Shown: positions 10,762 to 18,971 of the stretch, piece by piece
How positions within the stretch are numbered: position 1 is the first letter of the stretch
How the letters are laid out: every line of letters starts with the position of its first letter
From: Buttiauxella izardii
GTDB lineage: Bacteria > Pseudomonadota > Gammaproteobacteria > Enterobacterales > Enterobacteriaceae
NCBI RefSeq assembly: GCF_003601925.1
Contig: NZ_QZWH01000013.1
Coordinates: 1 to 64,000, forward strand
Direction of reading: 5' to 3'
DNA length: 64,000 nucleotides
The notes under the pieces: model-generated
Database searches by the model: none
Told to the model about the DNA's origin: nothing
What the model saw: only the letters and a program-made list of their open reading frames with translations
Position numbers and translations under genes: made by a program

Positions 10762-11196
10762 ATGCAGCTTTTATTAGTTTTACTCGTCGTAGCAGGCGGA
10801 ATGGGGTTGTCCGTTGAAGCCGGATTATTAGGCCCGCTGGGCAATGAAGTCGGTGACTTATGGGCAACGTTCAGCATTTTCGGCGTCGGCGCAGCGCTGA
10901 CATTTCTGCTGATGCTGTTCTTTAGCCCCCGTAACAGCCCGTCGTTCTTTTCTCAGCCCGCATGGACTTTACTGGGCGGGATTCTGGGGCCGGTATATGT
11001 CGTCATTCTGACCGTCGCCGTTCCCACAATCGGCATTGCGATGACGATGATTGGCGTGCTGGCCGGGCAAGTCTTTAAAAGTCTGGTGATTGACCACTAC
11101 GGCCTTTTCGGAACGGCTCATCGGAAAATTGACGGTAAACGTATTATTGCTTTGATTTTTATAATTGCCGCCCTGCTTCTTGTGGCAAAAGGCTGA
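10762..11196 (+). CDS. DMT-superfamily YdcZ-type (DUF606) membrane protein, first of a pair
   Basis: 144 aa, almost entirely hydrophobic with four to five membrane segments, matching the short YdcZ/DUF606 family that works as half-size drug/metabolite transporter-like units, often as paired genes. ATG follows GGAGAACGTT. A second gene of the same family begins 6 bp after the stop, so the two are probably translated together and form a heterodimer. Substrate unknown. The divergent LysR gene is the likely regulator. Confidence 0.8.
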   Translation: MQLLLVLLVVAGGMGLSVEAGLLGPLGNEVGDLWATFSIFGVGAALTFLLMLFFSPRNSPSFFSQPAWTLLGGILGPVYVVILTVAVPTIGIAMTMIGVLAGQVFKSLVIDHYGLFGTAHRKIDGKRIIALIFIIAALLLVAKG

Positions 11197-11202
11197 GATG
11201 AA

Positions 11203-11679
11203 ATGATGACTATTTTAATGATTATTCTTGCGGTTATTGGCGGCGCGTTCCTGAGTATGCAAGCTGCCATAAACGGAAAATTAGGCAGCCACGTTGGCGT
11301 GTTCCGCAGCGCATTTCTGACGTTCTCAGTTGGCGCACTGCTCACCGCCCTGCTGATTTTCTTCTTCGAGGAAAAGCATGCGCTGACCTTGCTGGACGTG
11401 CCGAAATGGCAGTTGCTTGGCGCGTTTTGTGGTGTTCCCTACATTGTGATTATGGTTCTGGCCGTGCAGCGAATCGGCGCGGCGGTAGCTACGGTTGCGG
11501 TCATCTTTGGACAGCTGGCAATGAGCATGCTCATTGATCATTTTGGCTGGTTAGGCAATGAGGTGATTCACTTCTCGGCGACCCGCCTGGGCGCGGTGAT
11601 TTGCCTCGGCATCGCGCTGTTCTTTATTTACTCAAGCAGTAAAACCAGCGCCAGGCTCGCAGAGAAAAGTTTGGGTTAA
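11203..11679 (+). CDS. DMT-superfamily YdcZ-type (DUF606) membrane protein, second of a pair
   Basis: 158 aa with an alternating hydrophobic pattern, including MIILAVIGGAFLSMQAAING at the start, typical of YdcZ proteins, and a short charged C-terminal tail. It is paralogous to its upstream neighbour and follows it after 6 bp. The pair probably acts as one heteromeric transporter; substrate unknown. Its 3' end overlaps the degenerate end of a broken minus-strand gene. Confidence 0.8.
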   Translation: MMTILMIILAVIGGAFLSMQAAINGKLGSHVGVFRSAFLTFSVGALLTALLIFFFEEKHALTLLDVPKWQLLGAFCGVPYIVIMVLAVQRIGAAVATVAVIFGQLAMSMLIDHFGWLGNEVIHFSATRLGAVICLGIALFFIYSSSKTSARLAEKSLG

Positions 11680-11689
11680 GTGATGATGA

Positions 11690-11832
11690 ATGCCCGTGAC
11701 AACCATACCCGGCTTAACCACCAGCGCAGCGTCTTGCGAATAGTGTTCCATCAGCGACTCGAAGTCTTTTGCTGAAATAGCTCTGTCACACGATTCAATT
11801 ATTTGACGTAGCGGATGAGGGTGCATGTTCAT
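11690..11832 (-). pseudogene. 5' stub of a SnoaL/DUF4440-like protein
   Basis: The start is intact: CAGGAG lies just upstream of ATG at 11832. The first about 45 residues (LRQIIESCDRAISAKDFESL, then HYSQDAALVVKPGMVVTG) look like the first helices and strand of a SnoaL-like/NTF2-fold protein. These are normally 110-140 aa, but here similarity stops near 11690 and the frame runs into the antisense of the YdcZ gene, ending after 66 codons. I read it as a 3'-truncated remnant. Confidence 0.5.
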
Positions 11833-11872
11833 GTCTCCTGGGTTTTAGCCAAATGAGTAAGAGGAATTAAGA

Positions 11873-12343
11873 CTACAGTTCAATCGCCATTTCCATGCAG
11901 CGCAGATTTGCCTGAGCAAGCCTGGATGAATAGTAACTTTCCTGAAGAAATATAAAGCCATGCTTTTCATAAAACACTTGCGCGTTGGGTGTCGAGGACA
12001 AGGTTAATCGGGCAAAACCTTGTTTACGAGCCTCACCTTTTATTGCCTCGAGGACCTGACTGGCGAGGCCTTTTCCAATGTGATCTGGCGACGTGAAAAT
12101 CGCCTCCACACTCCCCGTAGCAAGATCAAGATAGCCCGTTGCCACAGGTTTAGCGTCTGGCCCTTCAATCACGAAGAAAGGGTTTTCTAGAATGACCGAT
12201 CTGAAACTTTCAGGCATCTCGTCAGGCGTCCAGGCTTGAATGACGCTTGATTCATAGCTTTGCGCACATCCATGCCGAATAGCCAGGTTTCTGACATTCC
12301 AACATTCCTCTGCTTCATCGGGTGCAGCGAGTCTGATGTTCAT
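11873..12343 (-). CDS. GNAT-family N-acetyltransferase
   Basis: 156 aa. GNAT fold with the acetyl-CoA binding loop in VEAIFTSPDHIGKGLASQVL (the Q/RxxGxG/A segment is HIGKGLA, near residues 84-90) and a C-terminal ARLTLSSTPNAQVFYEKHGF typical of the family. ATG at 12343 follows AAGGAAAACC; a longer frame to 12388 lacks support. Substrate not predictable. It lies 3' of another GNAT gene on the same strand, possibly cotranscribed. Confidence 0.85.
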   Translation of the reverse strand: MNIRLAAPDEAEECWNVRNLAIRHGCAQSYESSVIQAWTPDEMPESFRSVILENPFFVIEGPDAKPVATGYLDLATGSVEAIFTSPDHIGKGLASQVLEAIKGEARKQGFARLTLSSTPNAQVFYEKHGFIFLQESYYSSRLAQANLRCMEMAIEL

Positions 12344-12430
12344 GGTTTTCCTTCTCAGTGATAGCGGGCAGTAATTTATGTTTACCATCGGGGCGGTTTT
12401 GAGCGATAAGCAGAAATTCCATAATTTACA

Positions 12431-12979
12431 TTAGACAACCTGATGAGCGTTCCATTCGTCGCGCGTGATTTCCCAAAGTTCGGAGTCCAGCAGACCGCTG
12501 ACATATTCTCTCTTTTCAGTCCTGATAAGCCGCATGCCGCTACTGTCTGAAATACGTCTGGAACGGCTATTGAGAGACGCTTTCGGCGCACGCAATACTG
12601 TCTTATTTAACGTATTAAACCAGTAATCCGTAGCTACATTACTGGCCTCACGCATATAACCCTGCCCCTGATATTCCGGGGCTAACCAAAATCCACGGTT
12701 ATTATCCTCTACGTCATAAAGGCAGATTAAACCCATGAGTTCGTCAGGGGCCTCTCGGTGTCTGATAGTCCAGAACCAGGCAATACCTTTTTCAATATCA
12801 GGTAGGGCAACGTTATTGACGTAATTCTCAGCACCGTTATCAGGATAAGGCCATGGTACTGAGGAGACCATATAGCGAACTATCTCCCAGCGTGGATAAA
12901 GCACCTGAATCTGTGAGGCATCTTCGGCTGCTAATGGCTTTAACAGCAAGCGTTCTGTATGGAGTTGTGGTATTTGCAT
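12431..12979 (-). CDS. GNAT N-acetyltransferase, RimJ/RimL type
   Basis: 182 aa starting IPQLHTERLLLKPLAAEDA, the usual opening of RimJ/RimL-like acetyltransferases. The central acetyl-CoA loop is FWLAPEYQGQGYMREA (near 95-110). The C-terminal part (SLNSRSRRISDSSGMRLIR) is slightly different from the usual NxxSxxVxEKxGF element, so the frame may be older or specialised but is intact. AAGGA precedes the ATG at a slightly long spacing. Target amine unknown. Confidence 0.8.
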   Translation of the reverse strand: MQIPQLHTERLLLKPLAAEDASQIQVLYPRWEIVRYMVSSVPWPYPDNGAENYVNNVALPDIEKGIAWFWTIRHREAPDELMGLICLYDVEDNNRGFWLAPEYQGQGYMREASNVATDYWFNTLNKTVLRAPKASLNSRSRRISDSSGMRLIRTEKREYVSGLLDSELWEITRDEWNAHQVV

Positions 12980-13424
12980 ACGCGCTTTTCCTTTCCGAGC
13001 AAGATATCTATTTCTGTTTTGCCAGTTCGATAGTTACTTCAATTTATCTGAATGGACAGAAAACATCCATGCAATAGGAGGTTTAGTCAGCATCGGTCGA
13101 ATGAAAGGACAGAGATGAGTGAGGAACGGACCTATGATGTTTAGAAACTGCGCGATTTGCAGTTACGCAATAAAGTAAAGATGGTTAATTTCGATCTGAC
13201 TGGCCTCATCACTGGACATTATTTCCGCATGTGCTCTTTCGTCCTGACTGAAAAGTACGATTTGCACGGAGCGAGTGCAATCAACACGGCAGAGACTGGC
13301 ACAGAGGCACCACAATTGTTTATCCACAGAAACGGGGGATAAGCACATGGGTAATGGACAGAAAGTGCTGTCTGTCGAATCTGCCGGGGATTTATACTGA
13401 CAGCCATGATCATCACAGAAAGAT
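12980..13424. other. gene-poor stretch with an interrupted small gene and a DnaA-box-like site
   Basis: 445 bp without an intact recognisable gene. It holds a possible small gene broken by an amber codon (13115-13342), a 6-bp hairpin (TTGCAC/GTGCAA at 13262-13280) and a perfect DnaA-box sequence TTATCCACA at 13320-13328 followed by GGGGGATAAGC. The last combination resembles a stretch found beside ColE1-type plasmid origins, but no origin RNA genes or other origin parts are present. Confidence 0.4.
13115..13342 (+). pseudogene. possible small gene interrupted by an amber codon
   Basis: ATG at 13115, behind AAAGGACAGAG, opens nine codons (MSEERTYDV) and hits TAG at 13142-13144. The same frame then continues for 65 codons (KLRDLQLRNKVK and on) to a stop ending at 13342. 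The protein-like charged segment straight after the TAG suggests one nonsense change in a gene of about 75 codons. I do not recognise the product, so this remains tentative. Confidence 0.3.
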
Positions 13425-13940
13425 ATGGGATTGCAGATGTCTGTTGAATGGGTGGGTGTAGCTGATAGTGCTGTTAAAATCGGGCTGGGTGCGTTAATCA
13501 CCATTGTTGGCGGTTGGATTACATTAAAATTAACACACCGCCATGAAATCAGGAAAGATGCAGTGGCTCAACGACTGCGAGATATAGAGAAAAAAACAGA
13601 CCGCTATATAGATTTCCTTTCTTCATCGCAATTGCTGATGCAAAAATATCTTTATGATTCATGCGACCCAGGCAGTGAGGATTACACCGATTATATGCGG
13701 TTGCATAATATTGTGAGTCTCACATCCACGTCAGAATTGCGAGTCTATGCTTTTGATACTCAAGCAAAAGTATCGCAAGTTATCCTGCTCAGAAAACCCA
13801 GTGATCTTATTGACTCCTGCCGTGATGCCGCGAGAAATTCCGTTTCTGTGCTTCAGGGCGTAGTGAGTGCCGAATTGCTTCAGGATAATGCTGCGCTTCA
13901 GGACAAACCACATGCATGGTGGGCGTTCTGGCAGAGATAA
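13425..13940 (+). CDS. uncharacterised protein with one N-terminal membrane segment
   Basis: 171 aa (167 if the second ATG at 13437 is used, which has GGA closer upstream). A single membrane segment (KIGLGALITIVGGWITLKL, about residues 16-36) is followed by a basic-acidic helical region (HRHEIRKDAVAQRLRDIEKK) and a mostly helical C-terminal domain ending in WWAFW. This looks like a membrane-anchored protein with a cytoplasmic helical domain. No family recognised. It is more AT-rich than the core genes and sits in an accessory patch; it converges with the next gene. Confidence 0.55.
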   Translation: MGLQMSVEWVGVADSAVKIGLGALITIVGGWITLKLTHRHEIRKDAVAQRLRDIEKKTDRYIDFLSSSQLLMQKYLYDSCDPGSEDYTDYMRLHNIVSLTSTSELRVYAFDTQAKVSQVILLRKPSDLIDSCRDAARNSVSVLQGVVSAELLQDNAALQDKPHAWWAFWQR

Positions 13941-13950
13941 GGCAGAACAG

Positions 13951-14286
13951 TTATTTGTTGTAGGTATCAAAGCCTAACTGAAATGCTAGGTCAGCCAGCT
14001 CAAGTACAGCCTTATTTCCATCTGGAATTTTCCTTGCCATATCATTACGGTACTTAAGATTGGAAATAATGGCATCGTTTATGTTTTCGCCCTTTGCAGC
14101 TGCATCACTTCCAATATTGCACATGGAGATCAGCTGCTTTTCCGAAGACCGAAAATCGTAGGCACTGCTTGGTGTAATCATTGCTGCACGGATTAAAGAT
14201 GAAGCGATGGACTCGCATCGCTCTGCCGCTCCAGCTGCACTGACATACATGCAGCCAACAATAATGAGAGTAGTAATAACTTTCAT
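13951..14286 (-). CDS. uncharacterised small secreted protein
   Basis: 111 aa with a clear signal peptide (MKVITTLIIVGCMYVSAAGA, cleavage after about residue 20), so a mature periplasmic protein of about 90 aa. Two cysteines remain in the mature part (RCES and SMCNIG) and could form a disulfide. AGGATTCACA precedes the ATG. The content is helical and polar; no family recognised. It ends 10 bp from the convergent membrane-anchored gene, but nothing shows that the two work together. Confidence 0.6.
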   Translation of the reverse strand: MKVITTLIIVGCMYVSAAGAAERCESIASSLIRAAMITPSSAYDFRSSEKQLISMCNIGSDAAAKGENINDAIISNLKYRNDMARKIPDGNKAVLELADLAFQLGFDTYNK

Positions 14287-14586
14287 TGTGAATCCTGTCT
14301 TTTAAGGGTTAGGAATTTTACCAGATGCAACTATTGGTCAGAAACACCTGACCAACCAAAAGCGCGCAGTTTTATGCCAAAAATTAAACACCTGAAAGTC
14401 CGCTCCTGGCACAGAGCGGACGTCAGCATTAGTATCCTCTCTAATGCGCTAACCGGGCAAAGCTTGGAAAATCCGCCGGACCGCGAAAAGATACGTTCCG
14501 CGCCTTACGTCTAGGTTTTGATGGCAAACGGCCAGGTTAATTCCTTCAGCCCGCATTCGGTTGCAGGTTGTTATACCGTGGACGAC
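14287..14586. other. noncoding stretch with a strong hairpin
   Basis: 300 bp between two minus-strand genes. It contains an 8-bp perfect palindrome, GTCCGCTC at 14398-14405 and GAGCGGAC at 14414-14421 with an 8-base loop. There is no T-run beside it, so it is not a classical terminator; it may be an extragenic palindromic repeat. The rest shows no gene that I can support. It should also contain the promoter of the 14286 gene. Confidence 0.45.
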
Positions 14587-15438
14587 TTACTGCTGTTCTG
14601 AACATGATGTCAGAACATACCCTCTTTCAGTAGAACCGGAAACATATGCGAACCCGGGTTCACCGAAGTGCATGCCGGCAACAAGTAAATGTTGACGAGC
14701 GGCCTGTTCAAGAATGGTTTTTCTAGTTTTCGCTGCCTGGGCAGGATCATAGTCAAAAGAAATTGAAACTTCCGGACGGGCTGACTGAATATGCGGATAA
14801 TGGACAATGTCACCCCAGATGAGCAGGCTTTCGTCGCAGGAACTGATCAGAAAGCCGGTGTGTCCAGGCGTATGTCCCGGCAGGCTTACAGCCTTAATCC
14901 CCTCACTAATTTCTGCTTCATTAATAAAATTCAGCACAGGGCCATAAGCTTCCAACGTGCGACGAACCAGCGAACCGGCCAGCTGTACGCGTTCACTCAT
15001 GAGTTTCAGCTTGTTTTCATCCTGCCAGAATGCTGCTTCATCACGACTCAGGAAAATTTTAGCGTTTTTGTATGTTGGCTGGCCATGCTCATTCAGCAGA
15101 CCGCCGATGTGGTCTGGATGTCCGTGAGTGAGTAGAACGGTATCTATATCGTCTGGGTTAACGCCTGCCGAGAATAGGTTTTTTTTTAATTCGCCTCCGG
15201 CAGAATTCAGTCCTCCCCTACCTGAATCAACCAGTATGACGCGTCCCTGTCCGCGAATGAGGTAGAAGTAAATATTAATATCATTGGGAGCTGTTACGCC
15301 TGACTTCTCCTGAATTTTTCCTGCCTCGGTTAAATCAATTCCTGATAGTAAACCCAGGCTGGCATTCATTCGCCCGTCGCTTATTGCGGTTACCGCGTAA
15401 TGACCAATTTTTTGTGAAAGAAAAAGCGATGTCTCCAT
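14587..15438 (-). CDS. MBL-fold metallo-hydrolase (quorum-lactonase-like group)
   Basis: 283 aa with the canonical zinc motif THGHPDHIGG near residue 103, then LPGHTPGH near 190 and a late His in MHFGEPG. The layout (VDSGRGG, HGHPDHIGG, HTPGHTG) fits the MBL-fold hydrolase/lactonase-like subfamily. ATG at 15438 has GAGGA upstream; the frame extends to 15537 without support. It is divergent from a LysR gene 136 bp away, the classic arrangement for a regulated enzyme. Substrate unknown; lactonase activity would be a guess. Confidence 0.85.
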   Translation of the reverse strand: METSLFLSQKIGHYAVTAISDGRMNASLGLLSGIDLTEAGKIQEKSGVTAPNDINIYFYLIRGQGRVILVDSGRGGLNSAGGELKKNLFSAGVNPDDIDTVLLTHGHPDHIGGLLNEHGQPTYKNAKIFLSRDEAAFWQDENKLKLMSERVQLAGSLVRRTLEAYGPVLNFINEAEISEGIKAVSLPGHTPGHTGFLISSCDESLLIWGDIVHYPHIQSARPEVSISFDYDPAQAAKTRKTILEQAARQHLLVAGMHFGEPGFAYVSGSTERGYVLTSCSEQQ

Positions 15439-15574
15439 AGTGTCCTCACTTGATGAAAATAAAATTATAATCTTCAGCTTCATTCGGTCCGTGATATTTA
15501 GACCAACTAGTAACAGTCGCTGGCAAGTCAGTGTCACGGTTTAAAGATATTGAAGTTAAACGCCTGATGAGACT

Positions 15575-16480
15575 ATGATAATTTTCGACTCAGTTGAGAC
15601 CAAAATTGTTGTGGACATAAAATTACTGCGTTCTTTTGCCACCGTTGCCTTATTCGAACATGTCGGACAGGCAGCTGAAAGGCTTCATATTTCTCAATCC
15701 CCACTCAGCAGACAGATCCAGCAGCTTGAAAGTGAATTAGGTATTACGCTTTTTCATCGTGATAAAAAGCGATTACGGCTGACTGAAGAGGGAAGAAAAT
15801 TTCTGAATGAAGTAACGCCTTTTTTACAACATCATGATCGCCTGAAAGATTACGGTCGGCATCTTTCGCATGATTATGCAGGGCGACTGGATATTGGTTA
15901 TGTAGAAGCGGCACTCCATTCCCGGCTTCTTCCTGAGGCAATTGCACAGCTTGGGATGGGACATGAAGCAGATATCCGCCTACATGCTATGCGTTCAAAG
16001 CAACAGATTGAACATCTAAAGGAAAGAGCCATTGATCTGGCCCTGCTGCATACGCCACCTGAAGCTAATGGCATGTTCTGTCAGGAGAAAGTCCTGACAG
16101 AACATCTATTATTGGCTATGCCAAAAGAAAGAAGACTCGCTGCTCCCAGCCCTGATGATCTCAATGGCCAGTCGTGGATAGCAGATCAGGAAAACCTGAA
16201 TCCTACGGCGCGGGCGCGACTGCTCGCCGCATGTCAGAAAGGCGGTTTTCGACCCAATATCTGTCTGGAAGTCAATGGGCCACTGGCCGCGCTGGCCTGC
16301 GTGGAGGCTGGGTTGGGTTTTACTTTCATACAGAAAAGCCTTGCGCGGATTGTTCCGGATAATGTTGCTCTAGTATCACTACCCTGGCTACCGCTTGAAA
16401 TCACCCTTTTTGCCGTGTGGCGGAAAGAGGAAACAAGACCGCTGACAAAACGTTTTCTGGCTACTCTGGGACTGCACTGA
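15575..16480 (+). CDS. LysR-family transcriptional regulator
   Basis: 301 aa. The HTH (AERLHISQSPLSRQIQQLES) is a textbook LysR recognition region, followed by LFHRDKKRLRLTEEGRKFL and a periplasmic-binding-fold effector domain with LDIGYVEAALHS and ACVEAGLGFTF. The ATG at 15575 is used here; a GTG about 12 codons in (near VDIKLLRSF) is an alternative, since many relatives begin close to that point. The divergent MBL-fold hydrolase is the likely target. Confidence 0.88.
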   Translation: MIIFDSVETKIVVDIKLLRSFATVALFEHVGQAAERLHISQSPLSRQIQQLESELGITLFHRDKKRLRLTEEGRKFLNEVTPFLQHHDRLKDYGRHLSHDYAGRLDIGYVEAALHSRLLPEAIAQLGMGHEADIRLHAMRSKQQIEHLKERAIDLALLHTPPEANGMFCQEKVLTEHLLLAMPKERRLAAPSPDDLNGQSWIADQENLNPTARARLLAACQKGGFRPNICLEVNGPLAALACVEAGLGFTFIQKSLARIVPDNVALVSLPWLPLEITLFAVWRKEETRPLTKRFLATLGLH

Positions 16481-16619
16481 AGCAAGAAGGTGATTTCCGG
16501 ACTCATAAATGCATCGAATGACAGTTTTTATGTTCCTGAATATGTAATAGCCCCATCGCAGAGTGACATCTTTCTCTTAAACAGAGTTACTCACGCTGGG
16601 GTGGGCATAACGAGAGAAG

Positions 16620-17342
16620 TTATCTTTTAACCTCTGTATTGGAATCGTCAAAAAACATTTCCAGCCTGCATTTCTGCACACCGTCATCATTGAAATTACC
16701 CGGCGAAAGCCATTTCGCCAGCGAGTCTTCTATCTTCGGCCATTCGCCGTCGATAATCGAAAGCCAGTCTGTGTCGCGGTTGCGCTGTTTACGGGTCATA
16801 GCCTGGCGGAATCTTCCCTCAAAGGTGAATCCGACTCGCTCTGCCGCATTCCGTGAGGCCAGATTCAGCGAGTCACAGCGCCACACCACACGGCGATATC
16901 CCAAAGAAAAAGCGTTCTTCAGCAGCAGATAAATGGCTTCTGTACCCATCGCCGTTCTTTGCATTAGCGGCGACCAGGTGACATGCCCGATTTCCAGCGC
17001 ACCATTGACGGGATCAATATTGCTAAAGCAGACCACGCCAACAGCCTGTCCATTTTTTGCATCTGCCACCGCCCATGCAACTAGCTGACTATCTTCGATT
17101 TTATGCTGCACCCAATCCATCATTTCTTGCAGATTTACGGGCATTTCTGCACCGAGCCAAGTCCAGTCCCGGTCATCCTTTGCCTGCGAAAATGCATCGA
17201 ACAGCGCTTCGCTATGGCTGATTTCTAGCGGTTCCACATTACAATGCTGACCATTAATCAGGCAGTTATCCGGAAAAGTTACCGGCTGCCAGTCGGGTAA
17301 AGCAAAGCCAACGGGCTGACCGTATCTATTGGTATTCGACAT
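16620..17342 (-). CDS. GNAT N-acetyltransferase, RimJ-like
   Basis: 240 aa. RimJ/RimL-type GNAT with KDDRDWTWL near residue 55, VTWSPLMQRTAMGTEA (acetyl-CoA loop, near 125) and ASRNAAERVGFTFEGRFRQA (near 165). It closely resembles the first half of the fused GNAT protein at 50920-52089, so the two are paralogues. It is the last gene of a minus-strand operon with a Nudix and a VOC gene; its ATG lies 6 bp after the VOC stop. Substrate unknown. Confidence 0.88.
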   Translation of the reverse strand: MSNTNRYGQPVGFALPDWQPVTFPDNCLINGQHCNVEPLEISHSEALFDAFSQAKDDRDWTWLGAEMPVNLQEMMDWVQHKIEDSQLVAWAVADAKNGQAVGVVCFSNIDPVNGALEIGHVTWSPLMQRTAMGTEAIYLLLKNAFSLGYRRVVWRCDSLNLASRNAAERVGFTFEGRFRQAMTRKQRNRDTDWLSIIDGEWPKIEDSLAKWLSPGNFNDDGVQKCRLEMFFDDSNTEVKR

Positions 17343-17348
17343 AAGTTC

Positions 17349-17711
17349 TTACCAGGCCTCAGGTTCTCTAAGCATATGGACAATATTACACGGGCTCATC
17401 ACCCACCCGCCTTTAAATCCTTCCGGGAGCGGTTCGACCGCATCGCAGCGAACCACGCCCGCATCCGCAAGCTGCTTTTCTGCCAGCTTGAAATCCGGGG
17501 TAAACAGTTCAAGCCAGACTTCGGCCTGGCTTAGTGCGGGCGCTTCGTCTATCCATAGCCGATTTGGGCCAAGGATAAACCCGGTTGCCGGGGCTTTATC
17601 GGTAATCTCAGGAAGCCCGAGAACGTTACGATAGAATTCGATGGTCTGTTGAAACTGGTGCGGCGGGACTTTGATGGCGATATCAATTCCACCGTTAATT
17701 TCTGCGTTCAT
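17349..17711 (-). CDS. VOC/glyoxalase-fold protein
   Basis: 120 aa. One pair of beta-alpha-beta-beta-beta modules with HQFQQTIEFYRNVLGLPE near the start and WLELFTPDF in the middle, typical of the vicinal oxygen chelate superfamily. The ATG at 17711 has AGGAGA upstream and lies inside the 3' end of the Nudix gene (17-bp overlap), indicating translational coupling. Substrate and metal use cannot be predicted; stand-alone members are often annotated as glyoxalase-like or resistance-like without proof. Confidence 0.82.
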   Translation of the reverse strand: MNAEINGGIDIAIKVPPHQFQQTIEFYRNVLGLPEITDKAPATGFILGPNRLWIDEAPALSQAEVWLELFTPDFKLAEKQLADAGVVRCDAVEPLPEGFKGGWVMSPCNIVHMLREPEAW

Positions 17712-18162
17712 AAAGTGTCTCCTGATGGGATTCAATCATGTCAGCCAGATTCTTTGGGTAAACCAGATCCTGCGTTAGGTGTAATTCGTTGATACTCCAC
17801 CAATGATGCTCGCTGATAATGTTGATTTCATTGTTGCTCCAGCGTTCAGTGTTGATTTCATTTCCACTGACACGCACCACGTAATACTTTTCCAGTGCTT
17901 CAACCGTTTCGCCGCTGGGGAGTTTCATAATGAAATTTCTTTTGGCGACGGGCTGCCCGATATCACTGCATAAAATGCCGGTTTCTTCATGCAGTTCGCG
18001 GATGGCGGCTTGTTCGAATGATTCCCCTTCCTCGACGCCGCCGCCCGGCGTTGCCCAATAGGCTTTCCCCGCCAGGGCGTCGTCCTTGTGGGTATATTTG
18101 AACAGTAATACTCGTCCGTTTTTATCGATAATCAACAATCTGGCCGCGGGTCGTTGTCTCAC
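17695..18162 (-). CDS. Nudix hydrolase
   Basis: 155 aa with a complete Nudix box (GGGVEEGESFEQ followed by AAIRELHEETGI, near residues 40-63) matching Gx5Ex7REUxEExGU, so a Mg-dependent hydrolase of a nucleoside diphosphate-linked substrate is expected. It starts with GTG at 18162 behind AGGAG at good spacing. It is the first gene of a Nudix-VOC-GNAT operon. The nucleotide substrate is not predictable. Confidence 0.88.
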   Translation of the reverse strand: MRQRPAARLLIIDKNGRVLLFKYTHKDDALAGKAYWATPGGGVEEGESFEQAAIRELHEETGILCSDIGQPVAKRNFIMKLPSGETVEALEKYYVVRVSGNEINTERWSNNEINIISEHHWWSINELHLTQDLVYPKNLADMIESHQETLYERRN

Positions 18163-18379
18163 TTCTGTTCTCCTTTATCCCCTGCCCGTTTATCGGCAGA
18201 AGATCTGCACAAAATGTAGTCGATACTTTACTTTCCTGACACCTGGCCTAAAATAATCCCCTTCATTTCTTCTCCAGAGGTATTCGTCCAATGCGCCATT
18301 GATGCTGCCGTCTGTCTGACGGCCAACGTTGTTGCCCCGATTCTTCGGGTCAGTTTCTGGCATCTGTGGAGTAGTAATT

Positions 18380-18931
18380 ATGACGAATATATCTATCGCG
18401 CTGGAAAGCGTCGCTTTTACTTTACCTGACGGCACCCCGCTGTTCTCACAACTTAACGAAACTTTTGACTCTCGTCGCACTGGCCTCGTCGGGCGCAATG
18501 GCGTGGGAAAAAGCGTGCTTTCGCAAATTCAGGTTGATGAAAACGCTGACATAGTCATGCATTCGCTGGCGGTAAACTCCCCTTCCCGCCGCCAGATTGC
18601 TGAGCTAAAAGATGTGCAACTGCCCTTCGTTACGCGCTTTGATTTTCCGCTGAATCTGACCCTAACCGCCCAGCAACGCATCGGCGTTGTCGGGAATAAT
18701 GGCTGCGGGAAATCTACGTTGTTGAAAGTTCTGTCAGGGAAAGTCGAGCCATTAGAAGGAAGCTGCCATGTTGTTGAGCAGCACGTCTGGCTGGATCAAC
18801 ATCTCGCTATGCTCAGCCATTATCAGGGGGCGTTGATCGTGGTTTCCCATGATGAAGTCTTTCTTAACCATCTGAATTTAACGGAACGTTTATCACTTTC
18901 GGCAGGGAACTGGCGTTTTGCCGCGTGGTAG
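18380..18931 (+). pseudogene. ABC-F ATPase remnant with internal in-frame deletions
   Basis: 183 codons, against more than 500 for intact ABC-F translation factors. It opens like an ABC-F protein (IALESVAFTLPDGTPLF) and has Walker A of domain 1 (GRNGVGKS). It then jumps to the linker region, shows Walker A of domain 2 (GNNGCGKSTL) and jumps again to the H-switch (LIVVSHDEVFL). Both ABC signatures and both Walker B motifs are absent, so it cannot hydrolyse ATP in the normal way. The frame survived at least two deletions. The ATG at 18380 is the natural start although the frame is open from 18329. I call it a pseudogene; an expressed short protein cannot be excluded. Confidence 0.75.
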
Positions 18932-18933
18932 TC

Positions 18934-18963
18934 GTAGGTCGGATAAGCGCAGCGTCATCCGAC
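18934..18963. repeat. REP-type extragenic palindrome
   Basis: Thirty bases with GTAGGTCGGATAAGC facing GCGTCATCCGAC, the classic enterobacterial REP layout. It lies between the ABC-F remnant and the convergent chemoreceptor gene. A near-identical copy is at 50886-50915. Confidence 0.75.
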
Positions 18964-18971
18964 GGTCGCAG

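Noticed and set aside
13320..13345. Functional replication origin
   Set aside because: One DnaA box with a ColE1-like neighbour only; no RNA I/II genes, initiator gene or further boxes.
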